From positions 2,956,857 to 3,020,856 of the forward strand of contig NC_016047.1 in NCBI RefSeq assembly GCF_000227465.1: 64,000 nt of DNA, read 5' to 3'. Positions 32,801-41,923 of the stretch are shown one piece after another; positions within the stretch are counted from its first letter, which is position 1, and every line of letters begins with the position of its first letter. The notes beneath the pieces were generated by a model. The model was not told the DNA's origin. It saw only the letters and a program-made list of their open reading frames with translations, and searched no databases. The translations under genes were made by a program, and so were the position numbers. This DNA is from Bacillus spizizenii TU-B-10 (GTDB lineage: Bacteria; Bacillota; Bacilli; Bacillales; Bacillaceae).

Positions 32801-32927
32801 TTTTTAATTGTCCTTCAGGATGATGTACTTCTTGTTGCTGCGGAATTTGAGCAGGTTTTTTCTCCCGTTCAGCATTCTCTTCGCTCTCGCCTAAAAACAA
32901 ATCAAAAAATTTATGAAGCCAACTCAT
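29865..32927 (-). CDS. sftA: DNA translocase SftA (FtsK/SpoIIIE family), with internal repeats
   Basis: Soluble septum-associated DNA pump that clears chromosome arms from the closing division septum. 1020 aa. Residues 1-560 are a charged, proline- and glutamate-rich linker without membrane segments, which marks SftA rather than SpoIIIE. The motor follows: Walker A GATGSGKSV at about 707, Walker B VVVIDELADLMM, then the C-terminal gamma winged helix (FNEACEFVVEQNSAS to REVLI). The linker carries two copies of a 59-residue unit (177 bp, 31834-32187), making the protein longer than the ~952 aa I recall for strain 168. The start is the ATG after GGGAG. Confidence 0.93.
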   Translation of the reverse strand: MSWLHKFFDLFLGESEENAEREKKPAQIPQQQEVHHPEGQLKRLEDPKIYYEYPKGKFRFPIVPDGYKNQDLRRRRAPSDEPKSAPRPSAASYRERPKDETEQHTYQTSEPAKKPFKPTNIPSPVYGFNQKPSVKKDVPKQPSETLKAPDKSVKEKVTLLSEEIERERSYPAPDRPVQHVKERPFPDSQFEEQPSGVLNRTTAGREEALAQRPAEERSDKRVPAAADIQQPEKDAPSFPAGQHEEQTAPETLAGTVAEPQEDLTVSEVSREDIKSAIAEIQEEQSEQQPEKLEEPVFRAEQHEEQTAPETLADTLAEPQEDLTGSEVSREDIKSATAEIQEEQREQQPEELEEPVFRAEQDEEQTVPKSLTEAVSEAEVSEEPSDSSVNNHHEIAAEAAETPSVQEEQLEIQQEEPSLFTDHEHSASEALTQAETDAKELEAPSDSIINNQYDMPGEAENTKIDVQPDSQTESVQNDSLKQGSRPFAAAYQNRQEIHANETHAAIEEPQKRAVMQEKRTERSASPQKGPSVPFNVMMLKRDTHKQQKAEERRGSYVFPNVALLDVPPAQVQDDTAWIEEQRQLLDLTLKNFNVRANVVHVTQGPSVTRFEVHPEPGVKVNKITNLSDDIKLSLSARDIRIEAPIPGKNTIGIEVPNRSSKVVDLRQMIRSAAFRTSKSPLTAALGLDISGNPVVIDLKKMPHGLIAGATGSGKSVCINTILVSLLYKADPSEVKVLLIDPKMVELAPYNKIPHLVSPVITDAKAATAALKWVVEEMERRYELFAHSGVRDIDRFNQLTADHHTGEKLPYLVVVIDELADLMMVAPNDVEESIARIAQKARACGIHLLVATQRPSVDVITGLIKANIPTRIAFSVSSQVDSRTIIDIAGAEKLLGKGDMLFLENGSGKPVRLQGNFVSDREIDRVVSHVRKQMPPTYLFEQEELVRQGSALKEEDELFNEACEFVVEQNSASTSSLQRRFRIGYNRAARLIDMMEAEGMISEAKGSKPREVLITASDLINE
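31834..32204 (-). repeat. 177-bp tandem repeat inside sftA
   Basis: Two full 177-bp copies (31834-32010 and 32011-32187) plus the first 17 bases of a third. They encode 59 residues each, beginning QHEEQTAPETLA and including DLTVSEVSREDIKSA, with few differences. The unit keeps the reading frame, so copy number can change without breaking the protein. Confidence 0.9.
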
Positions 32928-33011
32928 AATTTATCTCTAACTCCCTTATAGTTTTCTGGGACGGTTTTTAGTATACCATTGCTGGTCGGCCCAGAAAAGA
33001 TTAAGCTTTCA

Positions 33012-33052
33012 GCAAAATAAAGCCGCTAAACAAGGGCTTAGCGGCTTTTTTC
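33012..33052 (-). terminator. Terminator of ytpPQR
   Basis: An 11-bp stem AAAGCCGCTAA/TTAGCGGCTTT (33019-33029 with 33038-33048), with T-rich sequence beyond on the minus strand. It lies 36 bases after the ytpR stop. Confidence 0.8.
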
Positions 33053-33087
33053 ACATGATTCGTTTTTTGGGTCGGATTTATGGGAGT

Positions 33088-33693
33088 CTAAAACTGAAAT
33101 GCGTCTCCCGCCTTAAGGTCTCCTTCTAACACCAGAATTCCTTTTTCAGCAGGGGCATCCGGCAAAGCGAGCTCTTTTGCTGAGCAGATCATTCCGCTTG
33201 ACGGAACGCCGCGAAGCTCTGCATCCTTAATGACAAGTCCGCTCGGCATTACGGCGCCCACTTTGGCAACGACAACTTTTTGGCCTTGGTCAACGTTAGG
33301 TGCGCCGCAGACGATCTGAAGCGTTTCTTCTCCTACATTGACTTTGCATACGCTTAGTTTATCCGCATTCGGATGTTTTTCTTTTGATTCCACATACCCC
33401 ACAACAAACTTCGGTGATAAATCAACGACTAATGTTTCTTCAACGCCGTTTCTGCTTAGAATCTCATTCACATCTTGCACGAATGTTTCTGAGAGCGCAA
33501 CAGGACCGTTTTCATCAATGGTCAAGTAAGTAGACGCATTGAAAATGTTGAAGCCCGTTGTTTCCTTTGTTTCGTTATTGAACATTTTGACGACGTCACC
33601 GCGTTTTTCATAGCCTATTTGTTCACGTGTCACATCTTTAAGAGAGATCAGGAGCGTGTCTCCCACACCTTCTTTATTATAAAAAGCGTTCAT
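33088..33693 (-). CDS. ytpR: tRNA-binding domain protein YtpR
   Basis: 201 aa. N-terminal DUF4479 region (1-90) followed by an EMAP/tRNA-binding OB fold (about 90-200) like that at the N-terminus of bacterial Phe[42 protein letters not shown] and [16 protein letters not shown]. It would bind tRNA or a tRNA-like ligand; a free-standing paralogue of the PheT domain, with role unproven. Last gene of ytpP-ytpQ-ytpR, 15 bases after ytpQ. Confidence 0.88.
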   Translation of the reverse strand: MNAFYNKEGVGDTLLISLKDVTREQIGYEKRGDVVKMFNNETKETTGFNIFNASTYLTIDENGPVALSETFVQDVNEILSRNGVEETLVVDLSPKFVVGYVESKEKHPNADKLSVCKVNVGEETLQIVCGAPNVDQGQKVVVAKVGAVMPSGLVIKDAELRGVPSSGMICSAKELALPDAPAEKGILVLEGDLKAGDAFQF

Positions 33694-33708
33694 AAGTAAA
33701 AATCCTTT

Positions 33709-34518
33709 CTAATCCTTTTTCGGACGGCTTTTCGCCAGGATAAACACTGGTTCCAGCTTTCCTTCATTGTACAAAAATGAAAGGGCGGTAATCGGAACGG
33801 TGCCGCCTGCAAAGAAGCTCATCGACATTTGTCCTAGAATATCATACCCCGATTCATTCCGGATGTCAGCAAGAATCAGAACGTCCTGATGCGGAACAGA
33901 GATTGCCAGCTCACCTTCTGCACGTTGCTTGTACTCATTTAAAACCGCTTCGTTCAGAATCCGGCTGGCGTCGTAACCGTCGTTTGCCCTGAAGAAATAA
34001 AAGTAATTACCGGCAACCGTATCCTCTTTGACAACCGTCGGCAGGGAACGGAGATTAAATGCAGCCGTTTCTCTGATCCGCTCTTTTGTCCAGTTTTCTT
34101 TCTCAAGCATGCGCTGGTCAATTAAGCGATAGGTTTTCCCAAGATCAAGCGCATAATAAATTCTTGTCTCTGCGGTATGATCGTCATAAATGAGCGGAAT
34201 ATCTTCGCTGGACTTGTCCGGGAAAGAAGTCGAGCGGATAACCGGATAAATGCGGCTTTCTTTTCCGGTCATTTCCTGAGCCTTCCCTTCCATTGCCGTC
34301 ATTGCTTCGGAGACATAGTACACAATCTCATCAATAGCTTCGTCTTTTTTCAGTTCCCATTTTGCAATAATCGGCGGCAGGTCGAGCGTAATTCCTTTTT
34401 TGGTCGTTTGATCCTCAACACGGAGGGTGTCTTTTTCTCTGTCAAACAGAAAGGAGCGATTCTCGTGCTGAAGGCGCTGTTTCAGTATATCTGACAGCTT
34501 CCTTGAGGTCATTTTCAA
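33709..34518 (-). CDS. ytpQ: DUF1444 protein YtpQ
   Basis: 269 aa, DUF1444 family, function unknown; predicted soluble. The start is taken as TTG at 34518: AAAGGAGG is 9 bases upstream, while the in-frame ATG two codons on would be too far away. The C-terminal half holds the conserved [21 protein letters not shown] segment. It lies 15 bases from both ytpP and ytpR in the same operon, so its role may be tied to a thioredoxin-like and a tRNA-binding protein. Confidence 0.85.
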   Translation of the reverse strand: MKMTSRKLSDILKQRLQHENRSFLFDREKDTLRVEDQTTKKGITLDLPPIIAKWELKKDEAIDEIVYYVSEAMTAMEGKAQEMTGKESRIYPVIRSTSFPDKSSEDIPLIYDDHTAETRIYYALDLGKTYRLIDQRMLEKENWTKERIRETAAFNLRSLPTVVKEDTVAGNYFYFFRANDGYDASRILNEAVLNEYKQRAEGELAISVPHQDVLILADIRNESGYDILGQMSMSFFAGGTVPITALSFLYNEGKLEPVFILAKSRPKKD

Positions 34519-34533
34519 ACCGGGTATCCTCCT

Positions 34534-34857
34534 TTACGCTTTTGCGAGAGAGTCAGTTAAAAACTGTTCAATTTCTTCTTTTGTTTTGCGGTCTTTGCTC
34601 ACAAAACGATTGACTTCTATTCCTTCATTAAACACAACAAAGCTTGGGATCCCGTAAATTTCCCACTCTGCACACGTATCAATGAATTTGTCGCGGTCTA
34701 CGTAGTAGTAAGTGAATTCAGGGAAGTTCGCTTCCAGTTCAGGCAGAAAAGGCTCTACAAAACGGCAATCCGGGCACCAGTCAGCTGAAAACATAAATAC
34801 CGCCCAATCATCCTTTACCGCTTTTTCCAGCTCTTGTGTTGATTCAATTTTTTTCAT
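34534..34857 (-). CDS. ytpP: Thioredoxin-like protein YtpP
   Basis: 107-aa thioredoxin fold with the redox motif WCPDC ([17 protein letters not shown], residues 21-37) and the cis-proline [17 protein letters not shown] instead of WCGPC suggests a specialised disulfide reductase. Cytoplasmic; no signal peptide. First gene of ytpPQR with GGAGGGATATG at its start. The promoter probably includes an extended -10 at 34919-34924. Divergent from ytoQ. Confidence 0.87.
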   Translation of the reverse strand: MKKIESTQELEKAVKDDWAVFMFSADWCPDCRFVEPFLPELEANFPEFTYYYVDRDKFIDTCAEWEIYGIPSFVVFNEGIEVNRFVSKDRKTKEEIEQFLTDSLAKA

Positions 34858-35028
34858 TTCATATCCCTCCAGTTGTTTATGTTCTTACATGTTTGTTTAT
34901 CGATACTCGTCCATTTGGATCATACCAAACTGCTTGCGGCAAAACCACTTATATGCAACGAATGGATATGTAAGATTGGCTTTCCCATTATCATTATCAT
35001 ATTTCATTTGCATTATCAAGCTCGTTTC

Positions 35029-35054
35029 GTTTAACATCGTGTACATGAGGGTAA
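35029..35054 (+). promoter_or_regulatory. Sigma-B-type promoter of ytoQ
   Basis: GTTTAA (35029-35034), 14 bases, GGGTAA (35049-35054): a near-perfect sigma-B promoter, with the RNA start about 30 bases before ytoQ. Confidence 0.7.
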
Positions 35055-35090
35055 AACTTACAGATGGACATACATAAGGAGGGATTCAGT

Positions 35091-35537
35091 ATGGAGTTTA
35101 TCGTCTATTTAGCAGGAGAAATCCACAGCAATTGGCGTGAGGAAATCAAAGAGAAAACAAAATCACTGAAGCTGCCGATTACGTTTGTCGGCCCGATGGA
35201 GAATCATGACCGATCAGACAATATCGGGGAAGAAATTATGGGCGTTCAGCCAAATGCCGTTTTGAAGGATGATAAAGCCTCAGACATGAACAACTTCAGA
35301 ACCGCCGTCCTGATGAATAAAGCAGACTTTGTGATCGCCCTGTTTGGCGAAAAATACAAACAGTGGAACACGGCAATGGATGCATCATATGCAATCGCAA
35401 AAGGAAAACCCCTGATTATTATCCGGCCGGAATCGCTCCACCATCCGTTAAAAGAGCTTTCCAACAAAGCGAATATAACGGTTGAAACCGTGAACCAAGC
35501 CATTAAGGCCCTTTCCTATGTATTTGAAACAGAATAA
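35091..35537 (+). CDS. ytoQ: YtoQ family protein
   Basis: 148-aa soluble protein of the YtoQ family; function unknown. It begins MEFIVYLAGEIHSNWREEI, with a Rossmann-like start reminiscent of nucleoside 2-deoxyribosyltransferases (YLAG, then MNKADFVIALFGEKYKQWNTAMDASYAIAKGKP), a fold hint only. The ATG at 35091 follows a strong AAGGAGGG. A sigma-B-like promoter upstream suggests general stress control. Monocistronic; terminator shared with ytoP. Confidence 0.85.
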   Translation: MEFIVYLAGEIHSNWREEIKEKTKSLKLPITFVGPMENHDRSDNIGEEIMGVQPNAVLKDDKASDMNNFRTAVLMNKADFVIALFGEKYKQWNTAMDASYAIAKGKPLIIIRPESLHHPLKELSNKANITVETVNQAIKALSYVFETE

Positions 35538-35540
35538 GAA

Positions 35541-35588
35541 AAAAGCTTGTCGATCCGGGCTTACTGCCCAGTTCAACAAGCTTTCATG
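35541..35588. terminator. Terminator shared by ytoQ and ytoP
   Basis: AAAGCTTGT (35542-35550) pairs with ACAAGCTTT (35576-35584), with an inner CCGGGC/GCCCAG stem, between the two convergent genes. Confidence 0.7.
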
Positions 35589-35593
35589 AAATC

Positions 35594-36667
35594 CTACATA
35601 TTTTCTTTAATCGCATCCACTGTCTGCTTATCGCAGGCTGTTACAAGTTTGATGAGCATTTCTTTAGCAGCAGCATAATCATCAATATGAATGATAGAAG
35701 CGTTCGTATGAATGTAGCGGGAACAAATTCCGATAACCGCTGAAGGAACGCCGCTGTTCGAAATATGAACTCTGCCTGCATCTGTTCCCCCGCCTGATAC
35801 AAAATATTGATATGGAATTTCATGTGTTTCCGCCATATCAAGAACAAATTCTCTCATTCCGCGGTGCATGACTGTCGTTCTGTCAAGAATACGGAGCAAA
35901 AAGCCTTTTCCAAGCTGGCCAAATTCATTTTTGTCACCGCTCATATCGTTTGCCGGACTGGCGTCAAGCGCGAAAAACAAGTCCGGTTTAATCATATGAG
36001 AAGCCGTCTGCGCGCCTCTCAGCCCCACTTCTTCCTGAACCGTTGCACCCGCATAAAGCGTGTTCGGAAGTTCTTTTCCGTGCAATTCCTTCAGAAGTTC
36101 TATGCTCAAGCCGCATCCATACCGGTTATCCCACGCTTTTGATAATATTTTCTTTTCATTCGCCATCGTCGTAAACGGACAGACAGGAACAATCTGCTGT
36201 CCCGGTTTTATGCCGATTTTGATAGCGTCTTCCTTATCATCCGCTCCGATATCGATCATCATGTTTTTGATATCCATCGGGCGGTTTCGCTGAGCATCTG
36301 TCAGCAGATGCGGAGGTATGCTTGAAATCACACCCGGAACCGGCCCGTTATCTGTTTGAATTTCAACTCGCTGTGCAAGCAGCACCTGGCTCCACCAGCC
36401 CCCGAGCGTCTGGAACCTGAGCAGCCCGTTGTCTGTGATGGATGTAACCATGAAGCCGACTTCGTCCATATGCCCGGCTACCATGATTCTCGGTGCGCCC
36501 TCTGCGCCTTTTCTCACCCCGAAAACACTTCCCAGTCTGTCCTGAACGATGTCATCGGCATATTTGGCAAGCTCCTGCTTCATAAAAGCACGAACCTGAT
36601 GCTCATTGCCCGGCGCGCCGGGAAGCTGCGTCAGTGTTTGGAAAAGCGCTTTCGTTTCTTGATTCAT
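35594..36667 (-). CDS. ytoP: M42-family aminopeptidase (YtoP)
   Basis: Dinuclear-metal aminopeptidase of the glutamyl aminopeptidase/endoglucanase M family. 357 aa. Metal ligands are visible: [13 protein letters not shown] (His67 area), [11 protein letters not shown] (Asp), [11 protein letters not shown] (the Glu-Glu pair), LDASPAND, and the C-terminal SRYIHTNAS histidine. Such enzymes form large dodecamers and trim peptides in the cytoplasm. The start follows GGGGAAAAC. Convergent with ytoQ. Confidence 0.92.
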   Translation of the reverse strand: MNQETKALFQTLTQLPGAPGNEHQVRAFMKQELAKYADDIVQDRLGSVFGVRKGAEGAPRIMVAGHMDEVGFMVTSITDNGLLRFQTLGGWWSQVLLAQRVEIQTDNGPVPGVISSIPPHLLTDAQRNRPMDIKNMMIDIGADDKEDAIKIGIKPGQQIVPVCPFTTMANEKKILSKAWDNRYGCGLSIELLKELHGKELPNTLYAGATVQEEVGLRGAQTASHMIKPDLFFALDASPANDMSGDKNEFGQLGKGFLLRILDRTTVMHRGMREFVLDMAETHEIPYQYFVSGGGTDAGRVHISNSGVPSAVIGICSRYIHTNASIIHIDDYAAAKEMLIKLVTACDKQTVDAIKENM

Positions 36668-36764
36668 GTTTTCCCCTCATTTCTATGTAGTCCTTTTATT
36701 TTATTAGAAAAAATCAAGTTTTCCAAGCACCCTGACCGAATCTGCTCGATCAGCCGCGTATTGC

Positions 36765-36793
36765 TTAACAGGATTTGGCGGTTTCTGTATAAT
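36765..36793 (+). promoter_or_regulatory. Sigma-A promoter of ytzB
   Basis: TTAACA (36765-36770), 17 bases, TATAAT (36788-36793), 32 bases before the ytzB start codon. Confidence 0.7.
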
Positions 36794-36825
36794 GAAAAGT
36801 ACGATCAACCAGGAGGTGCTTTATT

Positions 36826-37143
36826 TTGAAATTGCGTCATCTTCTTTTAGGAGCAGGACTTGGCATTTGTACAGCTGTCGTTGTGAAACAATATGTGATG
36901 AAGCCTTATATTTCTTCAGAAAAAGCGCTTCGAATCGTAAAATCCGCTTTTAAGCAGCGGGGGCCGATTGATGGATCATGGATTTACACCCAGCCGGAGC
37001 CTTATAATGTGAACGGAGAAACAGTACAGGTATACAAAACCGGCATTACACGATCAGCTTTCGGAGAATTAGAGCAGTATGAAGTCATGGTGGATGCGAA
37101 AACGGGGATAATTGTAGATGTCATTGATACAATTGCCTCTTAA
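36826..37143 (+). CDS. ytzB: Small PepSY-like membrane protein YtzB
   Basis: 105 aa starting with TTG at 36826 behind AGGAGGTG. Residues 3-25 are a hydrophobic anchor (LRHLLLGAGLGICTAVVV), and the rest has the PepSY-type layout: an EKALRIVKSAF helix and a beta part ending VMVDAKTGIIVDVID. Probably a membrane-anchored extracytoplasmic domain; role unknown. Monocistronic with its own promoter and a terminator shared with malS. Confidence 0.82.
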   Translation: MKLRHLLLGAGLGICTAVVVKQYVMKPYISSEKALRIVKSAFKQRGPIDGSWIYTQPEPYNVNGETVQVYKTGITRSAFGELEQYEVMVDAKTGIIVDVIDTIAS

Positions 37144-37167
37144 CAAACACCGGACAAGCATAAAATA

Positions 37168-37200
37168 GAAGCCGCTGCCTATGCAGCGGCTCTTTTTTTA
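37168..37200. terminator. Terminator shared by ytzB and malS
   Basis: A perfect 9-bp stem AGCCGCTGC/GCAGCGGCT (37170-37178 with 37183-37191) followed by a T run on the plus strand. Confidence 0.85.
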
Positions 37201-38901
37201 TTATATCGCGCGAATCGGTTTATATACCGGATACCACATCGCGTCCTGCACAGCCTGTATGATGTCCTCTGGCTCTTCTGTCGCAACGCCTTCCTTAATT
37301 GCAGTTTTAGCGACTTCAACTGCGACGGTTGCCGATACAGTCCGCAAATCCTCTACTTTCGGAAGCATCGGCGCGCCAGGCACCCCGACATTAACCATAC
37401 TTGCGATCGCGCGGGCACATGCTTCAAACATGCCATCGGTTATTAATTTTGATTTAGTGACAATCGTTCCAAGCCCGAGACCAGGGAATACAAGCGCGTT
37501 GTTTGCTTGGCCGATATGGTACGTTACACCGTTATATTCCACTGGCGGGAACGGGCTTCCTGTCGTGATCAGCGCACGGCCTTCTGTCCATTCGATTAAA
37601 TCCTCGGGTTTTGCTTCAGAAAGTGTTGTCGGATTCGACATCGGCAAAATCGCCGGACGTTTTACGTGTGACGCCATTTCTTTTACAATTTCTTCAGTAA
37701 AAGCACCGGAAACCGTAGATGTCCCGATCAGGATCGTCGGTTTTGCCTGCCGGACCACTTCAAGGAGATCAATACCCCCGCCTTCTCCGTTACGCTGATA
37801 ATCCTTCACTTCATCAGCCGAACGGGCATAAGGCTTTTGGAAATCAAGAAGCTGATCCATATCATCTGTTAACAGCCCGTTTCGGTCTATGCACCAGAAG
37901 CGCTGGTATGATTCTTCCTCACTCAGCCCTTCGCGCACCAACGCTTCCCGCAGCTGTTCAGCAATCCCGATTCCTGCCGTTCCTGCTCCGAATATGACGA
38001 CTCTGTGATCCCTCAGCGGCACTTTAGACGCTTTTGCACAGGATAAGACTGCCGCCAGTGAAACAGCGCCTGTACCTTGGATATCATCATTAAACGTACA
38101 CACTTTATCTTTATAGCGTTTCAAAATGCTGCGCGCGTTTTTCGCTCCGAAATCCTCCCAGTGCAGCAATGCATTTGGGAATGTTTCTCTCGCCAGCGCA
38201 ACATAATCGTCAATGAATTGGTCATAGCGTTCCCCGCGTACTCTGGAATGCTGGTTGCCGACATAAAGCGGGTCGTTTAAGAGGCTCTCCTGATTTGTCC
38301 CCGCATCTAAAACGACAGCCAGCACTCTGCTCGGATCAATGCCGGCAGCCGCCGTATAAACCGCTAGCTTGCCGATAGAAATCGCGATTCCGCCGACGCC
38401 CCAATCTCCGATTCCTAAAATTCCTTCCGCATCAGTTGCAACAATTAAATCGATCGTATCGCTTTGATCTTTATACTGTTTAAATGCTTCTCTCATACCG
38501 TCCGGGTCATCGATTGACAGATAGAGCCCTCTTGGTTTTCTGTATTCATGGCTGTATCTCTGGATCGCCGTTCCGACTGTCGGTGTGTAGACAATCGGGA
38601 GCATTTCCCCTAAATGGTCATTTAACAGGCGGTAAAACAGCGTTTCATTCCGATCGTGCAGTGCTGTCAAATAGACATTTTTGCTCAAATCGTCAGGCTG
38701 TGCGGAATATTGTTCGTATGCTCTTTTCGCCTGATCGTCAATTGTTAATACCTTTGGCGGCAGAAAGCCTTTTAAACCAAGTTCTTTTCTTTCTTCCTCA
38801 GTAAAAGCAACACCTTTGTTCAAAAAAGGAACAGAGAGTACTTCAAGGCCTCTTAATGTTGTTTGAATGTCTCCTTCGTTTGTTACTTTGAATTGTTTCA
38901 C
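37201..38901 (-). CDS. malS: NAD-dependent malic enzyme MalS
   Basis: Oxidatively decarboxylates malate to pyruvate; one of four malic enzymes in B. subtilis. 566 aa, GTG start at 38901 after GAGGCAGG. Malic enzyme motifs: [30 protein letters not shown] [20 protein letters not shown] (about 145-165), the NAD loop [15 protein letters not shown] (about 300), and [15 protein letters not shown]. The dinucleotide loop and length are those of the large NAD-type enzyme. Single gene; the upstream ytnP lies 82 bases away on the same strand. Confidence 0.95.
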   Translation of the reverse strand: MKQFKVTNEGDIQTTLRGLEVLSVPFLNKGVAFTEEERKELGLKGFLPPKVLTIDDQAKRAYEQYSAQPDDLSKNVYLTALHDRNETLFYRLLNDHLGEMLPIVYTPTVGTAIQRYSHEYRKPRGLYLSIDDPDGMREAFKQYKDQSDTIDLIVATDAEGILGIGDWGVGGIAISIGKLAVYTAAAGIDPSRVLAVVLDAGTNQESLLNDPLYVGNQHSRVRGERYDQFIDDYVALARETFPNALLHWEDFGAKNARSILKRYKDKVCTFNDDIQGTGAVSLAAVLSCAKASKVPLRDHRVVIFGAGTAGIGIAEQLREALVREGLSEEESYQRFWCIDRNGLLTDDMDQLLDFQKPYARSADEVKDYQRNGEGGGIDLLEVVRQAKPTILIGTSTVSGAFTEEIVKEMASHVKRPAILPMSNPTTLSEAKPEDLIEWTEGRALITTGSPFPPVEYNGVTYHIGQANNALVFPGLGLGTIVTKSKLITDGMFEACARAIASMVNVGVPGAPMLPKVEDLRTVSATVAVEVAKTAIKEGVATEEPEDIIQAVQDAMWYPVYKPIRAI

Positions 38902-38983
38902 CCTGCCTCTTCCTTTCTGAGCATAATTAGTACTAGGTTTGCATTATTAGCCGGAAAACATGCAGGGTAAACATAAAAATATG

Positions 38984-39829
38984 CTATCGCTTCATTCGCT
39001 TGACTGAATCTTTGATACTTCCATCCTCATTCCATTTAAGCGCGCGATATCCAGCGTCATGATAAAAAATAAACCAAGCGTCTTTTTCGGCTGCGAATGC
39101 CTGCCATTTCTGCTTTTGCGGTATAGACGTCATCGGATAATCATCGTAAGCCAGCACCCATAGCGGATTGCGGTGGGCGTGTGTCGGCATCAGATCTGCC
39201 ATATGTACGGCGGTTTCACCCGCATCCTCGCATATAAGTACACTATGTCCGTCGCTATGGCCTCCGGTATGATGCATCGTAATCCCCTCTGTAATCGTTA
39301 AGGTGTCTTCAAAGGTTTTGACTTGGCCGGCAACAGCCTCCCAGTTTTCTTTCCAATACGTATTTTTCGATCTGATATTTGGATGGCGCATTTCATTCCA
39401 TTCAACAGCTGATGCATAAATCACTGCATTCGGAAAGACAGAGACTAGCTGTTCTCCCTCATATTCTGTTAAACCGCATGCATGATCGAAATGAAGGTGT
39501 GTCATAGCGACTACGTCTATATCAGCAACCGTTAATCCGAGTGCCGCTAATGATGTTTTCACATTCGATTCTTGTGTCACGCCATAGTTTCGTTTTTGTT
39601 TATCAGTCAGCTTGCCGGACCCAATTCCGGCGTCAACGATAATATTCAGCCCGTCCTTTTGAATGAGGATAGGGTCTGTCCTTAGTTCAATCTGGTTTTT
39701 TTCATTGACTGGATATTTTTTAGACCATAGCGGCTTTGGAACGACGCCGAACATGGCACCTCCGTCCATATGTGTCACGCCTCCGTCAAGCCAGGTTAAC
39801 GTCATGTTTCCAATTTTCATTGTTTCCAT
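38984..39829 (-). CDS. ytnP: Metallo-beta-lactamase-fold lactonase-like protein YtnP
   Basis: 281 aa from the ATG at 39829 behind GGGGGGATG. The metal site HxHxDH is in [11 protein letters not shown] (about 117-127), with further ligands in [11 protein letters not shown] and [11 protein letters not shown]. In B. subtilis YtnP is reported as a lactonase-homologous protein that blocks Streptomyces streptomycin production and aerial growth, so it acts in competition between soil bacteria. The fold and metal residues are direct; the signal substrate is literature-based. Confidence 0.87.
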   Translation of the reverse strand: METMKIGNMTLTWLDGGVTHMDGGAMFGVVPKPLWSKKYPVNEKNQIELRTDPILIQKDGLNIIVDAGIGSGKLTDKQKRNYGVTQESNVKTSLAALGLTVADIDVVAMTHLHFDHACGLTEYEGEQLVSVFPNAVIYASAVEWNEMRHPNIRSKNTYWKENWEAVAGQVKTFEDTLTITEGITMHHTGGHSDGHSVLICEDAGETAVHMADLMPTHAHRNPLWVLAYDDYPMTSIPQKQKWQAFAAEKDAWFIFYHDAGYRALKWNEDGSIKDSVKRMKR

Positions 39830-39863
39830 TTTCATCCCCCCTGTCATCATGGTAGCAAACGGC

Positions 39864-39897
39864 CCATAAAAAAAACAGACTCCTTCAGAGTCTGTTT
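39864..39897 (-). terminator. Terminator of trmB
   Basis: AACAGACTC pairs with GAGTCTGTT over a 5-base loop, with a long T run on the minus strand; it reaches the trmB stop codon. Confidence 0.85.
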
Positions 39898-40537
39898 ACG
39901 TTCTCCATTCAACTTCAGCCCGATAGATCGGCTGGCCGAGCGCTGAGAATTTTTCTTCATATTCTGTCATAATATTGCCTTCCAGATTGCTGTTATGCAA
40001 ATCGAGACTGACATATGTCAGCAGCAGGCCGTACTCAGAGAAGCTCTTCAAAGAGTATTCAAACAAGCCGCGGTTGTCCGTTTTAAAATGAATCGCTCCG
40101 CCTTTTCCCATTACTTCTTCATATTTTTTGAGGAAGTGGGAATACGTCAGACGGCGTTTTTCGTGGCGTTTCTTCGGCCAAGGATCAGAAAAGTTCAAGT
40201 AGACCCGTTTGACTTCACCAGGCTCAAACACATCCGTCAGCGTGTCCGCGTCTATATTCAGAAGCTTTACATTCGGCGCTTCGCTGTCTTTTACTTTTTG
40301 GACGGCTGTCACGATGACGCTTTTAAATAACTCAATACCAATATAATTGATGTCCGGATTTTGTTTGGCCATTCCAGAAATGAATTGCCCTTTTCCTGTA
40401 CCGACCTCGATATGGATCGGATTGTCGTTGCCAAACACTGTGTTCCATTTTCCTTTATAATCAGCAGGATTGCTGATGGCAATATCTGCGTTCTCAGCCA
40501 AAAAGTCATCAGCCCAAGGCTTGTGGCGCATTCTCAT
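39896..40537 (-). CDS. trmB: tRNA (guanine-N7-)-methyltransferase TrmB
   Basis: Methylates G46 of tRNA with S-adenosylmethionine. 213 aa from the ATG at 40537 behind AGAGGTGT; the frame is open for 56 more codons upstream but these overlap a promoter and terminator. SAM loop [15 protein letters not shown] (about 42-56), then the family signature [16 protein letters not shown] (about 117-132), and the C-terminal [12 protein letters not shown]. Complete and ordinary. Its promoter lies just downstream of the ytmP-side terminator. Confidence 0.95.
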   Translation of the reverse strand: MRMRHKPWADDFLAENADIAISNPADYKGKWNTVFGNDNPIHIEVGTGKGQFISGMAKQNPDINYIGIELFKSVIVTAVQKVKDSEAPNVKLLNIDADTLTDVFEPGEVKRVYLNFSDPWPKKRHEKRRLTYSHFLKKYEEVMGKGGAIHFKTDNRGLFEYSLKSFSEYGLLLTYVSLDLHNSNLEGNIMTEYEEKFSALGQPIYRAEVEWRT

Positions 40538-40571
40538 ATGATTGACACCTCTATCTATTATTTCGACTAAC

Positions 40572-40600
40572 AACATACCATGAATTAAAAAGACCCGCAA
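40572..40600 (-). promoter_or_regulatory. Promoter of trmB
   Basis: TTGCGG (40595-40600), 17 bases, TATGTT (40572-40577) with an extended TG-G element. Confidence 0.55.
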
Positions 40601-40636
40601 GATCGTTTTTCCAGTGTGCCTTTTAGGGCCGATGAT

Positions 40637-40674
40637 ATAAAAAAAGAGGTTCCCGTCTGTCGGAACACTCCTTT
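40637..40674 (-). terminator. Hairpin downstream of ytmP on the minus strand
   Basis: GAG-t-GTTCC pairs with GGAAC-CTC around GACAGACG, with one bulge, then TTTTTTT on the minus strand. It is the first terminator-like element that ytmP RNA would meet, beyond the whole of ytzH. Confidence 0.6.
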
Positions 40675-40741
40675 CACATGCATAAAAACGCTCTATTTTG
40701 AACAATTTAACCCGTATGATACTGAAGGGATGTGTACCGTT

Positions 40742-41020
40742 ATGGGTTTACATTATGAGCATCAAGTTCATTTATTGAAGGATATATTGACTGACCATCA
40801 ATTGGATTGCTGCGGAACCGTCGCAGAATACGAGCAGCTTGAGCGTGTGATTAAATCGCTGATGGCAAACACCGAGCTTGATTCAAACTTCAAAAACGTG
40901 CTGGAAGATGTTTACCGCTACAGCCAATCAGGAATATCGTCCAAATCCATCGACTCACACATACAAGAGCATCAGAACAGCCTCTCTCAATGGGTAGAGC
41001 AAATGGATTCGTATTCCTGA
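40742..41020 (+). CDS. ytzH: Small conserved protein YtzH
   Basis: 92-aa soluble, acidic, helical protein of the YtzH-like family (Bacillaceae); function unknown. The ATG at 40742 follows AAGGGATG; upstream in-frame codons have no better site. It contains [20 protein letters not shown] with a Cys pair, and is otherwise Q/S-rich. Its stop codon is immediately next to the stop codon of the convergent ytmP gene, with no spacer between the two. Confidence 0.8.
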   Translation: MGLHYEHQVHLLKDILTDHQLDCCGTVAEYEQLERVIKSLMANTELDSNFKNVLEDVYRYSQSGISSKSIDSHIQEHQNSLSQWVEQMDSYS

Positions 41021-41818
41021 TTATTCAACGATACGTTTCATGAGAATATGCAGTTCTTCCATTGCATCATGAAATTCCTTATCATTGCCTTTTGCTTTGT
41101 GCCAGGCAATGAAAGTGATTGTTTCCGATAACACATACCAAGCCATTCGTAACCGCAGGCTTTCTGTTAACTCAATGCCGTACATGCTCAGCCAGCTCTC
41201 CCAAGCTGGCTTTTCAACGTAGTGGTACAGCAAAGGCCCGAGATCCATCGCCGGATCAGCGATCATGGCGCCGTCCCAGTCAATTAAATACAGCTGGTTG
41301 TCTTCAGACAATAGCCAGTTATTATGATTGACATCACAATGGCAAACGACTTTCTCACCGAAATGCACTTCATGCAGATGTTCTTCTAAATACTTGATTC
41401 CTTCTTGAATCAGCGGCGAAGATTGCTGCACAGCAAATACAGCCTGCTTCAGCTGAGACAGAAGAGCCCCCGGGTTCAGCGGTTCTTTTCCAAGTCTCTT
41501 CAGCATGTCCAGCAAGGCTTTTGATGTGTGTATTTTACGAAGCAATTCAGCAACGGGCCGTCCGCTCATATCTTTGGGCTTCAGCTCTCTGCCGGTCATC
41601 CAGTGCTGGGCCGTAATGACGTCCCCATTTTCCATCCGTTTTGTCCAAACCAGCTTCGGAACAATGCCTTCGGCGGATAAAACAGCTAAAAAAGGTGAGC
41701 TATTACGTTTTAAAAAAAGCTGCTGCCCGTTATGTTTCGCATAATATGCATCTCCTGTAGCTCCTCCGGCGGGGAAGATCTCCCAATCGCTACCTAGTAA
41801 TTGTCCCAACCAGTTCAT
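41021..41818 (-). CDS. ytmP: APH/choline-kinase-like phosphotransferase YtmP
   Basis: About 265 aa, aminoglycoside phosphotransferase-like kinase fold. ATP-site lysine in QQLFLKRNSS; catalytic loop CHCDVNHNNWLLS (HxDxxxxN) and the DFG-equivalent LIDWDGAMIAD. The acceptor is unknown; choline, thiamine or a small metabolite are possible for this family. The start is uncertain: ATG at 41818 or TTG four codons upstream at 41830, neither with a strong ribosome site. It lies alone, convergent with ytzH. Confidence 0.83.
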   Translation of the reverse strand: MNWLGQLLGSDWEIFPAGGATGDAYYAKHNGQQLFLKRNSSPFLAVLSAEGIVPKLVWTKRMENGDVITAQHWMTGRELKPKDMSGRPVAELLRKIHTSKALLDMLKRLGKEPLNPGALLSQLKQAVFAVQQSSPLIQEGIKYLEEHLHEVHFGEKVVCHCDVNHNNWLLSEDNQLYLIDWDGAMIADPAMDLGPLLYHYVEKPAWESWLSMYGIELTESLRLRMAWYVLSETITFIAWHKAKGNDKEFHDAMEELHILMKRIVE

Positions 41819-41923
41819 ATCAATGTTCAACCCATCATTTCTTAAAATATTTTAGAATAAAGGCTAATCGTCTCCAGTCTATCCAGCGAGTGCCTTTTTC
41901 GTACGAATCGTATGAAAATAAAA

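Noticed and set aside
34984..35002. Fur-box-like ATTATCATTATCA between ytpP and ytoQ
   Set aside because: Only two of the three hexamers of a Fur box fit; the third is GGGAAA. Neither gene has an iron link.
40538..40705. 56-codon upstream extension of trmB
   Set aside because: It runs through the trmB promoter and a minus-strand hairpin; the ATG at 40537 has the ribosome site and fits the family length.
40616..40741. 42-codon upstream extension of ytzH
   Set aside because: No ribosome site at its start and not like the family N-terminus.
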